Assembly (NCBI GenBank): GCA_036346275.1
Contig: CM070725.1
Span: 19,706,216-19,770,215 of the forward strand
Source: Otatea glauca
Lineage: Eukaryota > Streptophyta > Magnoliopsida > Poales > Poaceae
Reading direction: 5' to 3'
Length of the DNA: 64,000 nt
Program-made: the position numbers and the translations under genes
Shown: positions 32,310 through 44,674 of the stretch, in pieces
How the letters are laid out: the number at the start of each line of letters is the position of its first letter
Position numbering within the stretch: position 1 is the stretch's first letter
Notes under the pieces: generated by a model
What the model was told of the DNA's origin: nothing
The model's input: only the letters and a program-made list of their open reading frames with translations
Databases searched by the model: none

Positions 32310-33909
32310 TGAACTACTACAAAAACATGCAAAGTTTCTAAGCACTATGTTTATGTAATACTTTTATTAAATATTTTAATAAAAGACACTCCTATTTTAT
32401 GTCCCTTTTATAGACAATAGTGAGTATTCAAGATCCATATTCATCAAACACTAGTGAGCTTTGGCATCACTACTAGAAATTTAATGACATAGGTAAGCAA
32501 CACATTTGCTAATTACATCTTATGTAACTCTTGTTGGTTGAGTATGAAAACAAGTAATGAATGCCTCCGTCAACTTGACTCATGGCCAGGTCAACCTGCC
32601 CCTGGGACTCACATGAGGGAGGGAGCACTTCCCGTTTTGAGGTGCCAATTAAGAAACCTGCCTTATGTGTGTTTTCTTAGACACCAATTGTCTTATATAT
32701 GTTCCTTCATTACTGAAATCAAATCCCAACCACTTATGTCCTCAAGCCCAAAACCGTTTTGATAGCTTGATTAAATCTACCATTGTTATGCGTGATGTGT
32801 CCAACACATCCCTATCATCTATTAAGATAGCCATTGATATACTACTTTGGCAGTCATATCAATAACGATCTAAATTCTTGATAGGTGCAACAATTGGATG
32901 GACATTTTGATTTAGAATTTTAACTATAGGGATGAACAATATCTACTATGAACATGGCATCACATGCAATGAGCATAAAGAAAATAGCAAGGATTAAACA
33001 CACATCCACAAAAAATCAAAATTAAGCTATGAAATAGCATGTCCCTTAGCATTAAGATCTCTATCATCATGCTTGTTTGTTCACCTAGCCACCTTGCTTG
33101 ATTGTTCACCTAATCATAATGCTTGATACCATCGTCTTCATCATTATGGATGCAACGCCTTTCAACTTTTGATAATGAATTTTACATGAGGGTTTGAAGC
33201 ATCACAAGTCGACATGCAGGTCGTTATACAAATTAAATAGCCTTATGGCTTGACACGGCATGCAGACCATGTGAAAATTGCGTGCATCACATACAATTAC
33301 ATGCATCACATACACACAGGCCATACTATTTCACATAATTTCCTGCAAAAACGAGTTAAACAAAAACAATCCTACGACTCCGGGGTCTGAGGGGCAGCGC
33401 CCCTGGCGGCGATCAGTGGGCGAGTCGAGGGCAGCGCCCATGGAAAAAATTTTAGAGGCATGTCTTCCATCAAAGGAAAACACCCTCAAAATTTCCATGG
33501 ATCAACCAGATTGACCCAATCCGATCTAATCTGGTTGGCTTGGTCCCATATGGTTACATTTCAGAAACCCTGACGGTGGCAACCCGACCGGTAAGGGTAA
33601 CGTCGTACCATGAACGGACTCACCCAAATCAAGATTGAATCGGTTTGCACTTTCCATGGCTCAACCATGGTTACATTTCAGAAACCCTGATGGTGGTAAC
33701 CCGACCGGTAAGGGTAATGTCGAACCATAAACGGACTCACTCAAATCAAGATTGAGTCGGTTTGCACTTTCCTCAAACCCTAAACCGATCGATCTCATCG
33801 ATGGCTGTTGTCACCAATTCATCACATGAACCGACTGAACATGTAATAGATCCAATCTACTAACCTCACACATTATATGTGCAACATCCAGATCACAAAT
33901 CTATACGAG
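32310..33909 (-). other. 5' leader of minus-strand copia
   Basis: 1.6 kb between PBS and gag start without conserved coding sequence. It contains a 117-bp tandem duplication at 33552-33785. Confidence 0.7.
33552..33785. repeat. Tandem duplication, 117-bp unit, in copia leader
   Basis: GGTTACATTTCAGAAACCCT occurs at 33552 and again at 33669, and the whole unit (through CGGTTTGCACTTTCC) repeats with about 8 substitutions. Confidence 0.85.
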
Positions 33910-33924
33910 ATGGCTCTGATACCA
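33910..33924 (-). other. Primer-binding site of minus-strand copia
   Basis: Minus-strand TGGTATCAGAGCCAT, one base away from the LTR end at 33926; it is the standard initiator-tRNA-Met primer site of plant copia elements. Confidence 0.9.
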
Positions 33925-33925
33925 C

Positions 33926-35274
33926 TGAAGAGGAACGTGGTATGCTATGCTAGCACAAAAAAAATCTACCGCATAACCAGAAGGCTACTCGCAAGAAGGG
34001 AATCATATATTAGATTACCACTAGACGCGCAGTTGCGGAATCCTTCGTGCGTCGATGTAGAGGATCGTGCTTGCCGCAGTCGTTGCGTCGATGGAGTGGA
34101 TCGTCCTCCCACACCGCAGTCACAGCAGCGCCACCGTAGTAGTCCACACGTCCGGGGATGGAACGCCGTGCGTCGGTGTGCAAGCACCTGGTCGCTCGGC
34201 AGGGGCAGCGAGAGGAGGAGGCTAGGGTTTCGGGTGAAACACTTCTAGACCGTAGGAAAGCACACCCTGCACCCACCCTCCTCCACTCCTTATATAGCCA
34301 TGAGATGAAGCCCTAAACCAGGGACCATCAGTGTGCTAAGCCCACGAGGTCCATTAATTACGGATCCAATCCAAATTAATGCGTCCCAGCCCATTAAGTG
34401 TGCGACCCTGCAGGTTCACGTATGTTTGGACATGGATTCGAAAAACTCCTTTTCAATCCAATAGTTGGTGGCGGCTCCTTGCAAAGCATGCCAACTCCCA
34501 AACGTACTATGATCAAATTGGACATAACCTATCAAAAGTACTCATGTAATAATCCCTTTGCCAAGTATACGAAGATTGAACTCAAGGCGAGAAGCATGTC
34601 ATCCTTTGATGATTCAATACATCTCTCGTATCTGTGATATATTAATAAGTTGTGATTGACTCCTCAATCACGGCATGGCCATGCACTTCCTTAATCATAT
34701 CACATGAGTGGCCTTGTCATATATCTCTATTTCATCAGAGTGGCAAATTCCATCTTGACTGCTCACTTCCCTCTGCACGTTTTATAGTAAACATGAAAGC
34801 TACCTTTATAACATCCGGTTAGGAAGTAGTGTTTGATAGCCCCAAGGAAAACTATTACACATGTAGGGAATATGACAATCTCAGGTCTAAGGGTCATACA
34901 TCTACTATGTATGAGATACACTGATGACACATAAGAATATAACATTCTCGCAGTGTCTCATTGCGGGTCTATCTAACCCATGTTCTTCAACATGCATCCA
35001 CAATGTATAGATGATATCTCCATATCCCATGATCTATGAAGCATGATCATCGATCACTACATATGCTGATCTATTCATCGTTGTCCTATACGATGATATC
35101 CGATTAGAGATATTTATCGAATTACATCAATAAGTAAAGAGCTTCATAAGCAAGTCACATACTTGTTGATCAATACAATGATATACATTCATTGGACCAA
35201 TAATCATATTATTATTCATAAACATAGTCTGTTACAATCATCTAAATGATTACCTCAAGGGCATAACACTAACA
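33926..35274 (-). repeat. 5' LTR (right) of minus-strand copia
   Basis: 1349 bp, plus-strand TGAAGAGGAACG to GGGCATAACACTAACA. It is homologous to 24873-26239 over the full length but visibly diverged, and lacks the 24-base GCCTCGCCGTGG... segment of the left LTR. It adjoins the PBS at its left edge. Confidence 0.9.
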
Positions 35275-35310
35275 CATTCAACCCCCTTTGATCACCATTT
35301 CACTCCTTCA

Positions 35311-35328
35311 ATTAGTATTAGAGCCCGG
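35311..35328 (+). other. Primer-binding site of plus SIRE-like relic
   Basis: ATTAGTATTAGAGCCCGG, a mutated form of the initiator-Met site usual in copia, directly after the LTR tail. Confidence 0.7.
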
Positions 35329-35366
35329 TTTTGCTCTTCTATAGATCTTGACCGGTCTCTAGAGCC

Positions 35367-37055
35367 ATGGCGATGGATAAATATTCCACCAAGCCTCCTA
35401 TCTTTTCTGGAGTTGATTTTCTTTTTTGGAAGGAGAGAATGGAGTCGTACATCGTTGCCCAGGACTTCCTAATTTGGCAGAAGGTGAAGCTCCAGTATGA
35501 GGTTCCTACCAATGAAAATGTCATGACCGGCAATATAGCTGATGTTGAGGCAAATGATAAAGCAAAGAACATTCTCATACAGGGCCTTAGCTGTAGTGAG
35601 TATGACAGGATCTCTCACCTACGATCTGCTCACCAGATTTGGGTGACCCTCGATACGTACCATGAGGGCACCACCCAGATCAATACAATGAGATAGGATC
35701 AATACAAGCGTGGCTACAATAATTTTGAATAACATGCTGGTGAGACCCTTGATGAGTGTTTTGGTCATTTCACAAAGATTTTGAGCGATCTCCATGCAGT
35801 TTGTTGCACATACTCTAACTCAGAGAACGCTTGATATTTCTTGACCACACTAGATCTTCGGGTTTGGAAGATGAAGGTGACCACCATTAAGAACACAACA
35901 GATTCATCTACCTTGACTCTTGACGAACTCTATTCCCGTCTCAAGACTCATGAGATCGACGTCGTCTCTCGCAACATAAAGTCACAGTCGATGGCCTTGG
36001 TCACCGATCCCATTGGATCCTCTTATGAGATTTCAGTTGATTTCTCTCTTTCTGCTCTTTGTGAGCTAAGCGATGAACAGCTGGAAAAATTTCTAGAAAG
36101 TGAGCTTGCCTTGTTAGCCAGTAAATTTTCTCATGCCTACAAGAGAGTGAGGGAGAGGAAGAGAGGTGTCATGATTACCTGCTTCGTATGTGGTGGTCCC
36201 AACCACATTTGGGCTAATTGTCCTAAGTTGGAGAAAGGCAAGAACGACTCCGGCAGTTCGGGAAAGAATGATGACATCAACAAGAACCGCAACAAGAAGC
36301 CTCCAGTTCATGACCCAATGCGTGAGAAGAAGTACCGCAAGTTCTCAAAGAACAAGAAGCTCTTCCACCGCGTCCTTGCTGCACTCGACGACATCAGCTT
36401 TTCTGACACAGAGGCCTAGAGTGACGAGGGCGAGGATGATCCACAAGAGAATAACAAAGGTGGCGACGAATTCACCGGGATGTGTTTCATGGTAGACTCC
36501 AACGGCATCAGCGATTCCGAGCTCTACAACGACTCGGATGAGGTACCCTCCTATGACCAGCTAAATGAAGCTTTCTGCAAGTTAGAAAAATTTTATGCTA
36601 GAGCTAGAGCTAGGTGTATGGAGTTAGAGAAGGAAGTAGGTACTTCGACCTAGGAGTTAGCTTCACTTAGATCTTGCTCCTTCCGAGCCTCTGATGACTG
36701 TACTCTTTGCGATGCCTTGCCTATGGAGCTTGAGAACCTAAGGACTATACATGATAGTGTGCTTTCTGAGCTTGAAGGTCTTAGGTTGAAGAATGCTAGC
36801 ACTAGTTCTGTTGATGCTATTCCTATAGATGCTAGTTTTCTTTATCTCACACTAGCGCATCTGTGAAAATTTCCCTAAATTGCTGTCAGAAATTAATGCC
36901 ATGAGCATTCACCTTAGAGAGCTATCTACTAGGAATAATGAACTTGAATTGCATACTTCTAAGGACTCAGTCAGCACATGTGAGGGTTGTAGGAAACTAA
37001 AACTTGACAATGAAGCATTAAATGTCAAGTGTACTGAATTTGCTAAGGACTTAGT
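35367..37055 (+). pseudogene. gag of plus-strand SIRE-like relic
   Basis: Start ATG 35367 (MAMDKYSTKPPIFSGVDFLF), then FWKERMESYIVAQDFLIW and the UBN2-type gag core. In-frame stops lie at 35694-35696, near 35728 and near 35832; the frame re-opens to TAG at 36417-36419. A CCHC knuckle CFVCGGPNHIWANC is at 36180-36221. Beyond the stop, acidic and coiled-coil-like sequence (SDELYND-type, then ELENLRTIHDSVLSELEGL) continues with stops and a frame change to 36880-37055 (HLRELSTRNNELEL). Its homologue is on the minus strand at 42050-44600. The gag is cut at about 37055 by fusion to the LTR fragment. Confidence 0.88.
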
Positions 37056-37535
37056 CAACTCGTGTTTGTGAAGTTTGTTTCTTGTGTTCTTGCTTGCTTT
37101 GATATGTGGGAGGTTTTTTAGGATCATCTGGGTCATCAAAATCCCACGAGCAAGCTCAAGATCAAGATTTTGGTTTTTGCTCAAACTTGGTGCATTCTTC
37201 CTTCAATTCGAAAAAGGTTGAAACTTTGATGTCAGTCCTTTGAATTGAAGGTGGAATGGGTTCCTGACCTCCCTAAGGAAATGTATTTCAAGTTACATGG
37301 TTTTTAGTTCAGCCGATCAAAAGATTCATCAAATTTTCTTTTGGTGTTCGTGCTGTTCTTCCTCTATTCGTCTGGCCCAGTACTACCATCCCTGTTGCTG
37401 TAGCACTGGCCAGAACAGTCGGCTCTTGTTTGTTTTTGGTTATTTTGAGTGAGGTTTCAGTTGGATTCTTTTGAATGGGGGAAAATTTTATTTTTGGATC
37501 ATTCAGCCCCTTCTAATCACCATTTCGGTCCTTCA
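37056..37535 (+). repeat. 3' part of a SIRE-like LTR (plus strand)
   Basis: Aligns with 61320-61776 of the solo LTR at 60146 (shared CCCACGAGCAAGC, CGAAAAAGGTTGAAACTTTG, and the tail ATCATTCAGCCCC...CACCATTTCGGTCCTTCA). It ends CA at 37534-37535, directly followed by an inverted LTR piece. Confidence 0.82.
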
Positions 37536-39302
37536 GATTGACATCGAAGTTTTAACCTTTTTTAAATTTACAGATGGTTGCACCAAAATCGGGTAAAAAT
37601 CCAAAACTTTGCCCTGAGCTTGCACGTGGAGATTTGATGATCAAGATGACCTTAGATGGCCTCCCACATATCACAGCAAGCAAGAACTCCAAAGAAATCA
37701 CCCTCAAACGAACAAGATCAACATCTACCTCAAGAACTTTCTTATCGACTCAAAAACTAGAGTCTTGGAGAAACTTGGATGATCGAGAAGAAGCTTGCCT
37801 AAATGATTGAGGAGATGATCTGTAGAGGATACATCTATCAATCGTACATCCTTGGTAGCACTAGATCAAGCAAGAAAGAAACCACAAGAAAAGATCAAGA
37901 GTCAAGCAAGAAGAAGATCAAAACTTGAGGCAAAAACTTGAGCAAAGAGATGATTTGCATTTAGATCATGAGGGAGGTTTACAAAGCCTCCTAAAGGAAA
38001 AGCTCCCAAAGAGCACCTACACACACACACACAGAAGAACACAAAATCTTGTGAGAAACCTAAAACTCATAGTGACTAAGTATAAGGTCTCAAGTCCTCA
38101 CCTCCCACTCCATCTACTTATATAGTGGAGGCTAACCCTAAACCTGGGCACTACAAGTGGATACCATCCACATTTACATGGGCTAACCCGAAACCTAACA
38201 CTCTTAACGAGTTTTCCACTCACATAAGCTCGCTTCTTAAAGCGGCCATTACATTGACGCCAAGTCCGTTCCGTGAGCCCGAATTTGCGTCTAACTCCAC
38301 TTTGGTGTGACCTAAACCACTTAGGCCACTACCGCGGTTTTCCAAACCACCTCAGCCGCTGGTATCGAGCAAATTACCAATTTGCCCCAATGATCGGTCT
38401 TCCTGCTTCTTGAAGCATTGCCCATGCTTCATCACTTTCCACGTGGCCCAAATGACTTGCCGCCAAGTTTCTCACGTGGCTACACTCCACCAAACCATCC
38501 TCACTTGCAAACAGGCCCAAGTCCCTTGGCGTGCCACGTATCCCTGACTGCTTCACTATAGCGCCACCGGCTTCCTTGACTGTTCTGGACATCGACTCTT
38601 CCTTGAGCTTAGTCCCGGTCCATGCCATTACCTACCATGTCCATCATGAGTGCTTCATGCTCCAGCTCCTTGTCTTCCAGGCTTGCAAGCACTTCCCAGA
38701 CTTAGTCATCTTCCAGCATCCCTCGACCGTTCTAAACCTCAACTCTACTAGCCTAGTCCCGGTCGCACCATTGCCTCACCATGACCTAGCCCCGGAGTCC
38801 TGCAACCAACATAAACAAGAAACACATCACACAGCACTGCTCACAATAATATGTATTAATCAACAATTAATGCAAAATAGAGGCCGGTAGTACTGCAAGT
38901 CTAATAATACCGCTCGCCCTGAGACACCCCGAGATAACACTCTCTGGTAAATAGCTACCGCCACTGGAGGCCGATAGTACCGCACCTCTGGTAGTACCGC
39001 TCCTAGATTGCCGGTAGTGCCACACCTCGGACACCCTAGAGAAAACACCTTTCTGTGAAAAAGTTACCGCACCCACAGCTGGTAGCACCACAGGGCCGGT
39101 ACCACCGTCCCAGGCCGATAGTACCACCTAGCCGGTACTACCGCTCCCACGAGGCCGGTAGTACCACCCTTGACCTGACATCCCTCAAATTGCTTCAAAT
39201 TCAAAATAGATTTCGAAACAAACTAAAACTTGCGCGCCACATGCTCAAACACTGTCAATAACTCATCACCAATAAGGATGGACCTCCACATAGTCTGTCG
39301 AT
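37536..39302 (-). repeat. 3' LTR of minus-strand SIRE-like relic
   Basis: Homologous to the 5' LTR at 44675-45398 (shared GGTTGCACCAAAATCGGGT-type segment at 37574 and 45073). TATA box on the minus strand at 38117-38126 (ACTATATAAG). CGGTAGTACCGC-type motifs lie at 38880-39175. The minus-strand start lies near 39302 (GACAGACTATGTGGAGGTCC), preceded by a purine tract (AAGGAGGAGA). It is cut at 37536, so the final few hundred bases of the LTR are absent. Confidence 0.8.
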
Positions 39303-41199
39303 CTCCTCCTTGATGAGTATATTGACAAACACCACAAAAGGCACAAATTTGAGTTTGAAAGAAATGTAGAAAGCAATTCGATTGCAAAACCACACTTGGT
39401 AAAAAATAAAGAGAAGGGAAGATCATGATCAAGTTGACAAGAAGAATTCTAGAGCAAACCAAGAAAAGAACAAGTTTTCCACAAAAGCTCTAAAAAATTC
39501 AAGAAATCTCCCAAAAGCTCAATTTTGCTTATGATCCTAACAAAGAGCAATTTTTCACCATGATCATAAGAACCAATATGCATTCACATTTCTCCCCTTT
39601 GACGATGCTTTTTTCATATTTTCTCCCCTTTTGTCAATATAGGCATTAAGAGAGCATTTTCTCCCTTTTTCACAATATGTATGCATGAGATGCATCCTAA
39701 AAGAGCTTGGAAAATTATCCAAGTGACCACAAAGACAAAGTATGATATCAAGCTACTCAAGTTCAGATTATGCTAATTTAAGACATGTCCAAGTGCAAAT
39801 TGTAATATCCTTGCTACTAGCAAGCACAAATAAGGCTTTGCCAGTTTTGTTTGATTTCAACAAGTGCAACACTTAGCATAATCTCCAAACTAGAAACATA
39901 GCCATACAATTGATCAAATGGATGACCTAGAGTTCTACCTAGTCAACACTTTAGGGAAGCTATAAGTACATAACAGATCCTTCGTGCTTAATCATCTTTA
40001 ATGCAAATTTTTTATTTTAACATACACAGTGGAGTGCGAAGAGGTTATCCTAGTAAAGCGCATCCTCGATTGGGAGCCATCGACAAAGGCCACATAGGCT
40101 TCATGCTCTTTCACACTTTTATTTTAATTTGTATTTTTCAAGTGTGATTGACTCAATCCATCGTCGACCATCTCAAAGACTCTTAAAAGAATGGTCTTGT
40201 TCATACACTGTACATTCCAAGTTCATCCTAAGTGCAATGTGAAGCACTCTCGTGAATGTATAGTGTTGAGTTCAATTTGCGCATAAAAGTCAATTTTTGA
40301 CCATTTTACCACTTAGATTCATGAGCATGTGAAGGATTCTAGTATGGATTAATCTAGATTCACCCAAGCTGCTGTAGGGACTCTAGCAGAAATCCAATAT
40401 TTCACAAATCATGGCATATGCATCTAGTGAGGAAACATAGCAAGTAAAAGCTACAAGTTTCATGAAGTTTTTATTAAAGGTAAATTTTCATCTTTAGCAA
40501 GTTTAGCATGATGAAGCAAAATGAACTTAGACATAGCTAAGCTAGCAATGATCTTCAGAAAAGTAGCAAGATGCATAACATGAATAATAGCTCATTTGCA
40601 TAATAGAGAAAGCTCATTAAAACATAAAATGAAGTCTATATGCAATGCATGAACAGCTTCTCAAACTCCCCCTCAACAACTAAATCAATTTTAAGCTTAA
40701 AATTCAGGTTCAAGTTGAGTTATTAGCAAAATTAAGTTTAGAAAACTTTCAAAAGAACTTAGCAGAAACCATAAACACAGAATAAGAAGAGGAAGTTAAG
40801 AACCTACAAGCTGGGTGGCTATAGAGCATAGAAAAGATAATAGAGAACACTATAGCTTAGACTCGCTCTCATCTTTCTTAATGACTGACATAGGAAAGCT
40901 GACTCTAAAACCTAAGCTAAGGAGCACACACAGACCCTGTTTACCCAGGAGGCCCAACACCTGCTAGACCTAAAAGATTGTGAGGGAACTCAACCTAGAG
41001 AGGAGAAAATAGCTAATTAAGCATGATAGCAACCTATAGCATAAGATGAGAGGTCCATGTAAAGCAAGCCAGAAGTCTCAGTGAAGTGAACTCAAAATTA
41101 TAAGAATAAGCCCAATATCACCCAGAAGATGCAAAAGAAAGGAATTGATGGAAGTAAATATATAATGTACATAATATACAAAATCAGCTCCCCCTTAAG
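39303..41199 (-). other. 3' untranslated region of minus-strand SIRE-like relic
   Basis: About 1.9 kb without a supported ORF. It includes several plus-strand TTTCTCCCCTTT/TTTCTCCC runs (39590-39675), which are internal purine tracts on the minus strand. No envelope-like ORF could be recognised. Confidence 0.6.
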
Positions 41200-41900
41200 A
41201 AATGTCGTAAGGGCACACAACTCCAAACACCCCCCTCAAGGCTACAAACCTAGAGATATCTAAAGACTTGGTAAAGATATCAGCTATCTGGTGGTCACTC
41301 TCCACAAATTGGAGCACTATATCACCTTTCTCCACATGGTCTCTAAGGAAGTGGTAGCTAATATCAATATGCTTGGTCCTAGAGTGCTACACTGGGTTCT
41401 TAGCAATTCAAATGGAGAAAATGTTGTCACAGCAAAGTGGAACACTATCAATGACTAACACAAAGTTCCGCAAGGTCGATCTCATCCAAAGTACCTTACT
41501 ACAGCAACTGGCTGTTGCCACGTTCTCAGCCTCAGCGATGGACTGTGCAACTCCGAACTGCTTTCTAGATGACTAAGAAACATGAAAAGTGCCAATGAAT
41601 TGGCAAGTGCCAGAAGTGCTCTTCCTATCTATCCTACAGCTAGCAAAGTCTGCATTTAAAAAGGCTCGAAGGGACAGACAAGAAGAGGAAAAGTATCAAA
41701 TACAATAGCCAACGGCAGCTCGAAGGTACTTGAAAATATGCTTCACTGCCTGCCAGTGAGAGGCCCGAGGAGAGGCCTGAAATTAAGCTCACATACACAG
41801 CAAAGTGTATGTCTGGTCTTGAATTAGTGAGGTACAAGAGAGAGAGAGCCGATCATGCTTCTAAACTAGTGAAAGCGAGAGGTTGATGACTCAGTATTGG
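41200..41900 (-). pseudogene. RNase H region of minus-strand SIRE-like pol
   Basis: The minus strand reads YLTNSRPDIHFAVYV (end of the RT/RNase H linker, ORF 41837-41640). It is followed in broken frames by SGTCQFIGT, AQSIAEAENVATASCC (the site of the RNase H acidic residues), LRNFVLVIDSVPLCCDN, HSRTKHIDISYHFLRDHVEK and HQIADIFTKSLD. Several stops and frame changes are present. The upstream end joins gag sequence near 41900-41935, showing a large internal deletion. Confidence 0.82.
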
Positions 41901-42049
41901 GGCAGATAAAGTGCATATCTAGGAACCCAATACTGAGGCACACGGTGAGCAGAAGTACTAGTCAATGAAGCAAAAGACTGAATTCTAACATCTCTCCAAT
42001 GCTCAACTCTCACAAAATCAGGAACAACACCTGCAGAAGGTCTGGAAGC

Positions 42050-44600
42050 TAGAGCTGGATTGGTCCACTAACGTGCAAAGGTCGGACCATCCCAGTAACG
42101 CTGCCTAAACCTCCTATTAGTAGAAGAAAAATCACGCCGCTGATATCTACCTCAATGGGAAAAGCGAGGAATATCACGAGGATGGTGGAAACTCTAACCA
42201 CGAACAGCTCTAGGATGAAAACCAGAATGAATAGCTTGACAACCAAATCCTGGACGCTGTCCAAAAACAGGAAACTCTCTAACCTGTCTAGAAGCTGTGG
42301 GTGCCTTAGGAGCACTCTGAGTCTGGGGATGACCCTGAATACCCCTAAGAGCACGATCACGCTCACGCCGTGCAATCTTGGTACGCCTAAAGCAGAAATC
42401 AGCTAGATGTCCATCCTTGTAACAGAAGGTGCAAGAATGCTTCACCTTACAAGAGACTGAATCTATAGGAGGAGCAACCTTCTCATCAGAGATCCTATGG
42501 ATCACTTCAGCTGACCTAAACACTGTGGTGCTAGTCCTAGGAGCTAGCACGATCTCTCCACACTTGGAGGCACACACAATGGTGGGAAGATGTGCCCGAG
42601 CATGCTCTAAGTAGTCAAATCCTAGACTCTGATTGAATCTACTAATCTTAGACTGGTCTAGGATGAGATTGAGCTTATTCTTGCCTCCAACAAACTTCTC
42701 AAGAGTGATCATGAGATACTCACACTCCTGAAAGAGAGAGGCATATGAAGAACATGGAGAAGAGGAAGATGAAGAATGACTAGCACGTACATTTTTCTCC
42801 CTAAGCACAGCTGCCTCAATCTTGAGGGCCACTTGGCATTTCTAATCCTATTGGTCTGAGCCTCTAGCTTCTTTCTAAACTCATCATGGATTCTACCCAT
42901 GTCTCCCTCAATCTCAGCAAATCTCATACAAACTTCTTTTGATTTAGCTAGTAGGTCCTTGGTCAAATTAGCACACTTGACATTCAAAGTATCATTATCA
43001 AGTTTTAGTTGTCTACAACCCTCACATGAGCTAACTGGATCCTTAGAAGCAAAATTTTGAAGTTCATTATTCCTAACAGAAAGCTTCCTAAGGTGAGTAC
43101 TCATGGTGTCAATTTCAGCAAGTAATTTAGGGTAATTCTCACAAGGACTAGTATGTGCATGAAGAAAGCTAGCATCAACAGGAATAGAATCAGTAATAGT
43201 ATGCTAGCATTCTTCACCCTAAGAACCTTTATCTCAGAAAGCACACTATCATGCAGGGTCCTTAGGTTCTCCAGCTCGACCAGCAAAGCATCACAGAGCA
43301 CACAATTAGGGTCATGCGAGGAAGATCTAAGTGATGCTATCTCCTGTGACATGTCATCTACCTTCTCTAGCTCCAAACACCACACTCTATCTCTAGCATG
43401 GAATCTTCCTAACTTATAGAATGCATCATTAAGCTCATCGTAGGAAGGTACCTCGTCTGACTCACTGTATAGCTCAGTGTCGCTGATGTCATTCTCATCG
43501 ACCATGAAGCATATGGCGGTTAAGTCATCGCCACCCTTGGTCTTATCTTGCGGATCATCCTCTCTATTGTCGTCGCTCCACATCTCGGTGTCAGAGAGGT
43601 TGTTGTCGTCAAGTGCGGCGAGAACAAGGTGGAACAGCTTCTTGTTCTTCGCGAACTTGTCGTACTTCTTCTCACGAGCGGGATCACGAGCTAGAGCCTT
43701 TTTTGTTGCGGTTCTTATCGATGTAGTCGTTCTTGATCACATCGTTGTGATCGTTCTTGCCATTCTCCAGCTCGGGGCAATTGGCTCGAATGTGGTTGGG
43801 GCCACCACATTTGAAGCAGGTGATCGATCCACCTCTCCTCTCTCTCACCCTCTTGTATGCGTGGGAGAACTTTTTGGCTAAGAGGGCGAGATCATTTTCT
43901 GAAAATCTTTCTAGGTGGTCATCGCTCATCTCACAAAGAGCGGAGAGGGAAAAACCAGAAGAACTCTCAAAAGCAAGATCGTTGACCAAGGTCATCGACT
44001 GTGACTTCGTCTTGCGAGAGACATCGTCAATCTCATGAGTCTTTAGTCGATAATAAATCCTGTTAAGAGTCAAGGTCAACAAGTCCGTGGTGTCCTTGAT
44101 GGAGGTCACCTTCATGTCCTAAACTTGAAGATCGAGTGTCGTTAGAAAGTGCCAAGCATTATCCGAGTAAGGGTATATGGTATCAACTGTTCGGAGATCG
44201 CTCAGGATCTTCATGAAACAACCAAAGCACTTGTCCAAGGACTCCCCAGCATGCTGCTCAAACTTGTTGTAGTGACACTTGAACTGATCTTGCCTCACCG
44301 TATTGATTTGGGTGGTGCCCTCATGGTAAGCATCGAGGGTCACCCAAATCTGTTGTGCAGATTGTAAGTACGAGATCTGATCATACTCATTGTGGCTAAG
44401 CCCTTGTATGAGGATGTTCCTTGCCTTAGCATTCGCCTCAACGTCAGCCATATTCGCGGCATTGGCGTTCTCATCGTCAGGAACAACATACGGGAGCTTC
44501 ACCTTCCGCCATATCATGAAGCCCTAGGCAATGATGTATGACTCTATCCTGGATTTCTAAAAAGGATAATCCATCCTAGAAAATTTTGGAGGCTTGGTGG
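42050..44600 (-). pseudogene. gag of minus-strand SIRE-like relic
   Basis: N-terminal pieces near 44600-44520 (STKPPKFS, stops) and the main frame 44517 to 43684, with an in-frame TAG near 44116-44118. A CCHC knuckle CFKCGGPNHIRANC lies at 43777-43818. A linker follows (43583-43101, VPSYDELNDAFYKLG; ELENLRTLHDSVLSEIKVLR), then a helical segment (43104-42709, HLRKLSVRNNELQ; CEGCRQLKLDNDTLNVKC). The C-terminal part holds a second knuckle, CTFCYKDGHLADFC, at 42392-42433, and an Arg/Tyr-rich tail. Two zinc knuckles with a long helical spacer are typical for SIRE/Maximus gag. Several frameshifts disable it. Confidence 0.88.
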
Positions 44601-44660
44601 AAAAATTTTCTAACTCCTTGGCTCTTAAGACAAGTCAAGATCTAAACAGAGCAAAATCGG

Positions 44661-44674
44661 ACTCTGAGACCAAT
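44661..44674 (-). other. Primer-binding site of minus-strand SIRE-like relic
   Basis: Minus-strand ATTGGTCTCAGAGT beside the LTR edge; one base away from the usual TGGTATCAGAG site. Confidence 0.75.

Larger units (their letters stand above)
24873..35274 (-). mobile_element. Ty1/copia retrotransposon (minus strand), with nested solo LTR
   Basis: Two related LTRs (24873-26239 and 33926-35274) bracket a minus-strand gag, integrase, RT, RNase H order (copia order). The PBS is beside the right LTR and the purine tract beside the left. The five bases flanking the outer ends differ (AAACT versus CATTC), and the two LTRs are clearly diverged, with about 21 bp (24 bases around 25045) present only in the left copy. 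The integrase before RT excludes gypsy. A 2231-bp solo LTR sits in the RNase H codons. The lineage within copia is uncertain (Tork/Angela-like by overall look). Confidence 0.9.
35275..37535 (+). mobile_element. SIRE/Maximus-like copia relic (plus strand): LTR tail, PBS, gag, LTR fragment
   Basis: In order: 36 bp of an LTR tail (35275-35310, ending CCATTTCACTCCTTCA), PBS (35311-35328), gag to about 37055, then directly the 3' part of an LTR (37056-37535). All of protease, integrase, RT and RNase H and the first part of the 3' LTR are missing. The 5' LTR is cut at 35274 by the neighbouring copia. The gag is of the same family as the minus-strand relic at 42050-44600. Confidence 0.85.

Noticed and set aside
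39303..41199. Envelope-like ORF expected in some SIRE elements
   Set aside because: The 3' region of the minus-strand relic has no long frame or membrane segment; only purine tracts and AT-rich non-coding DNA are visible.
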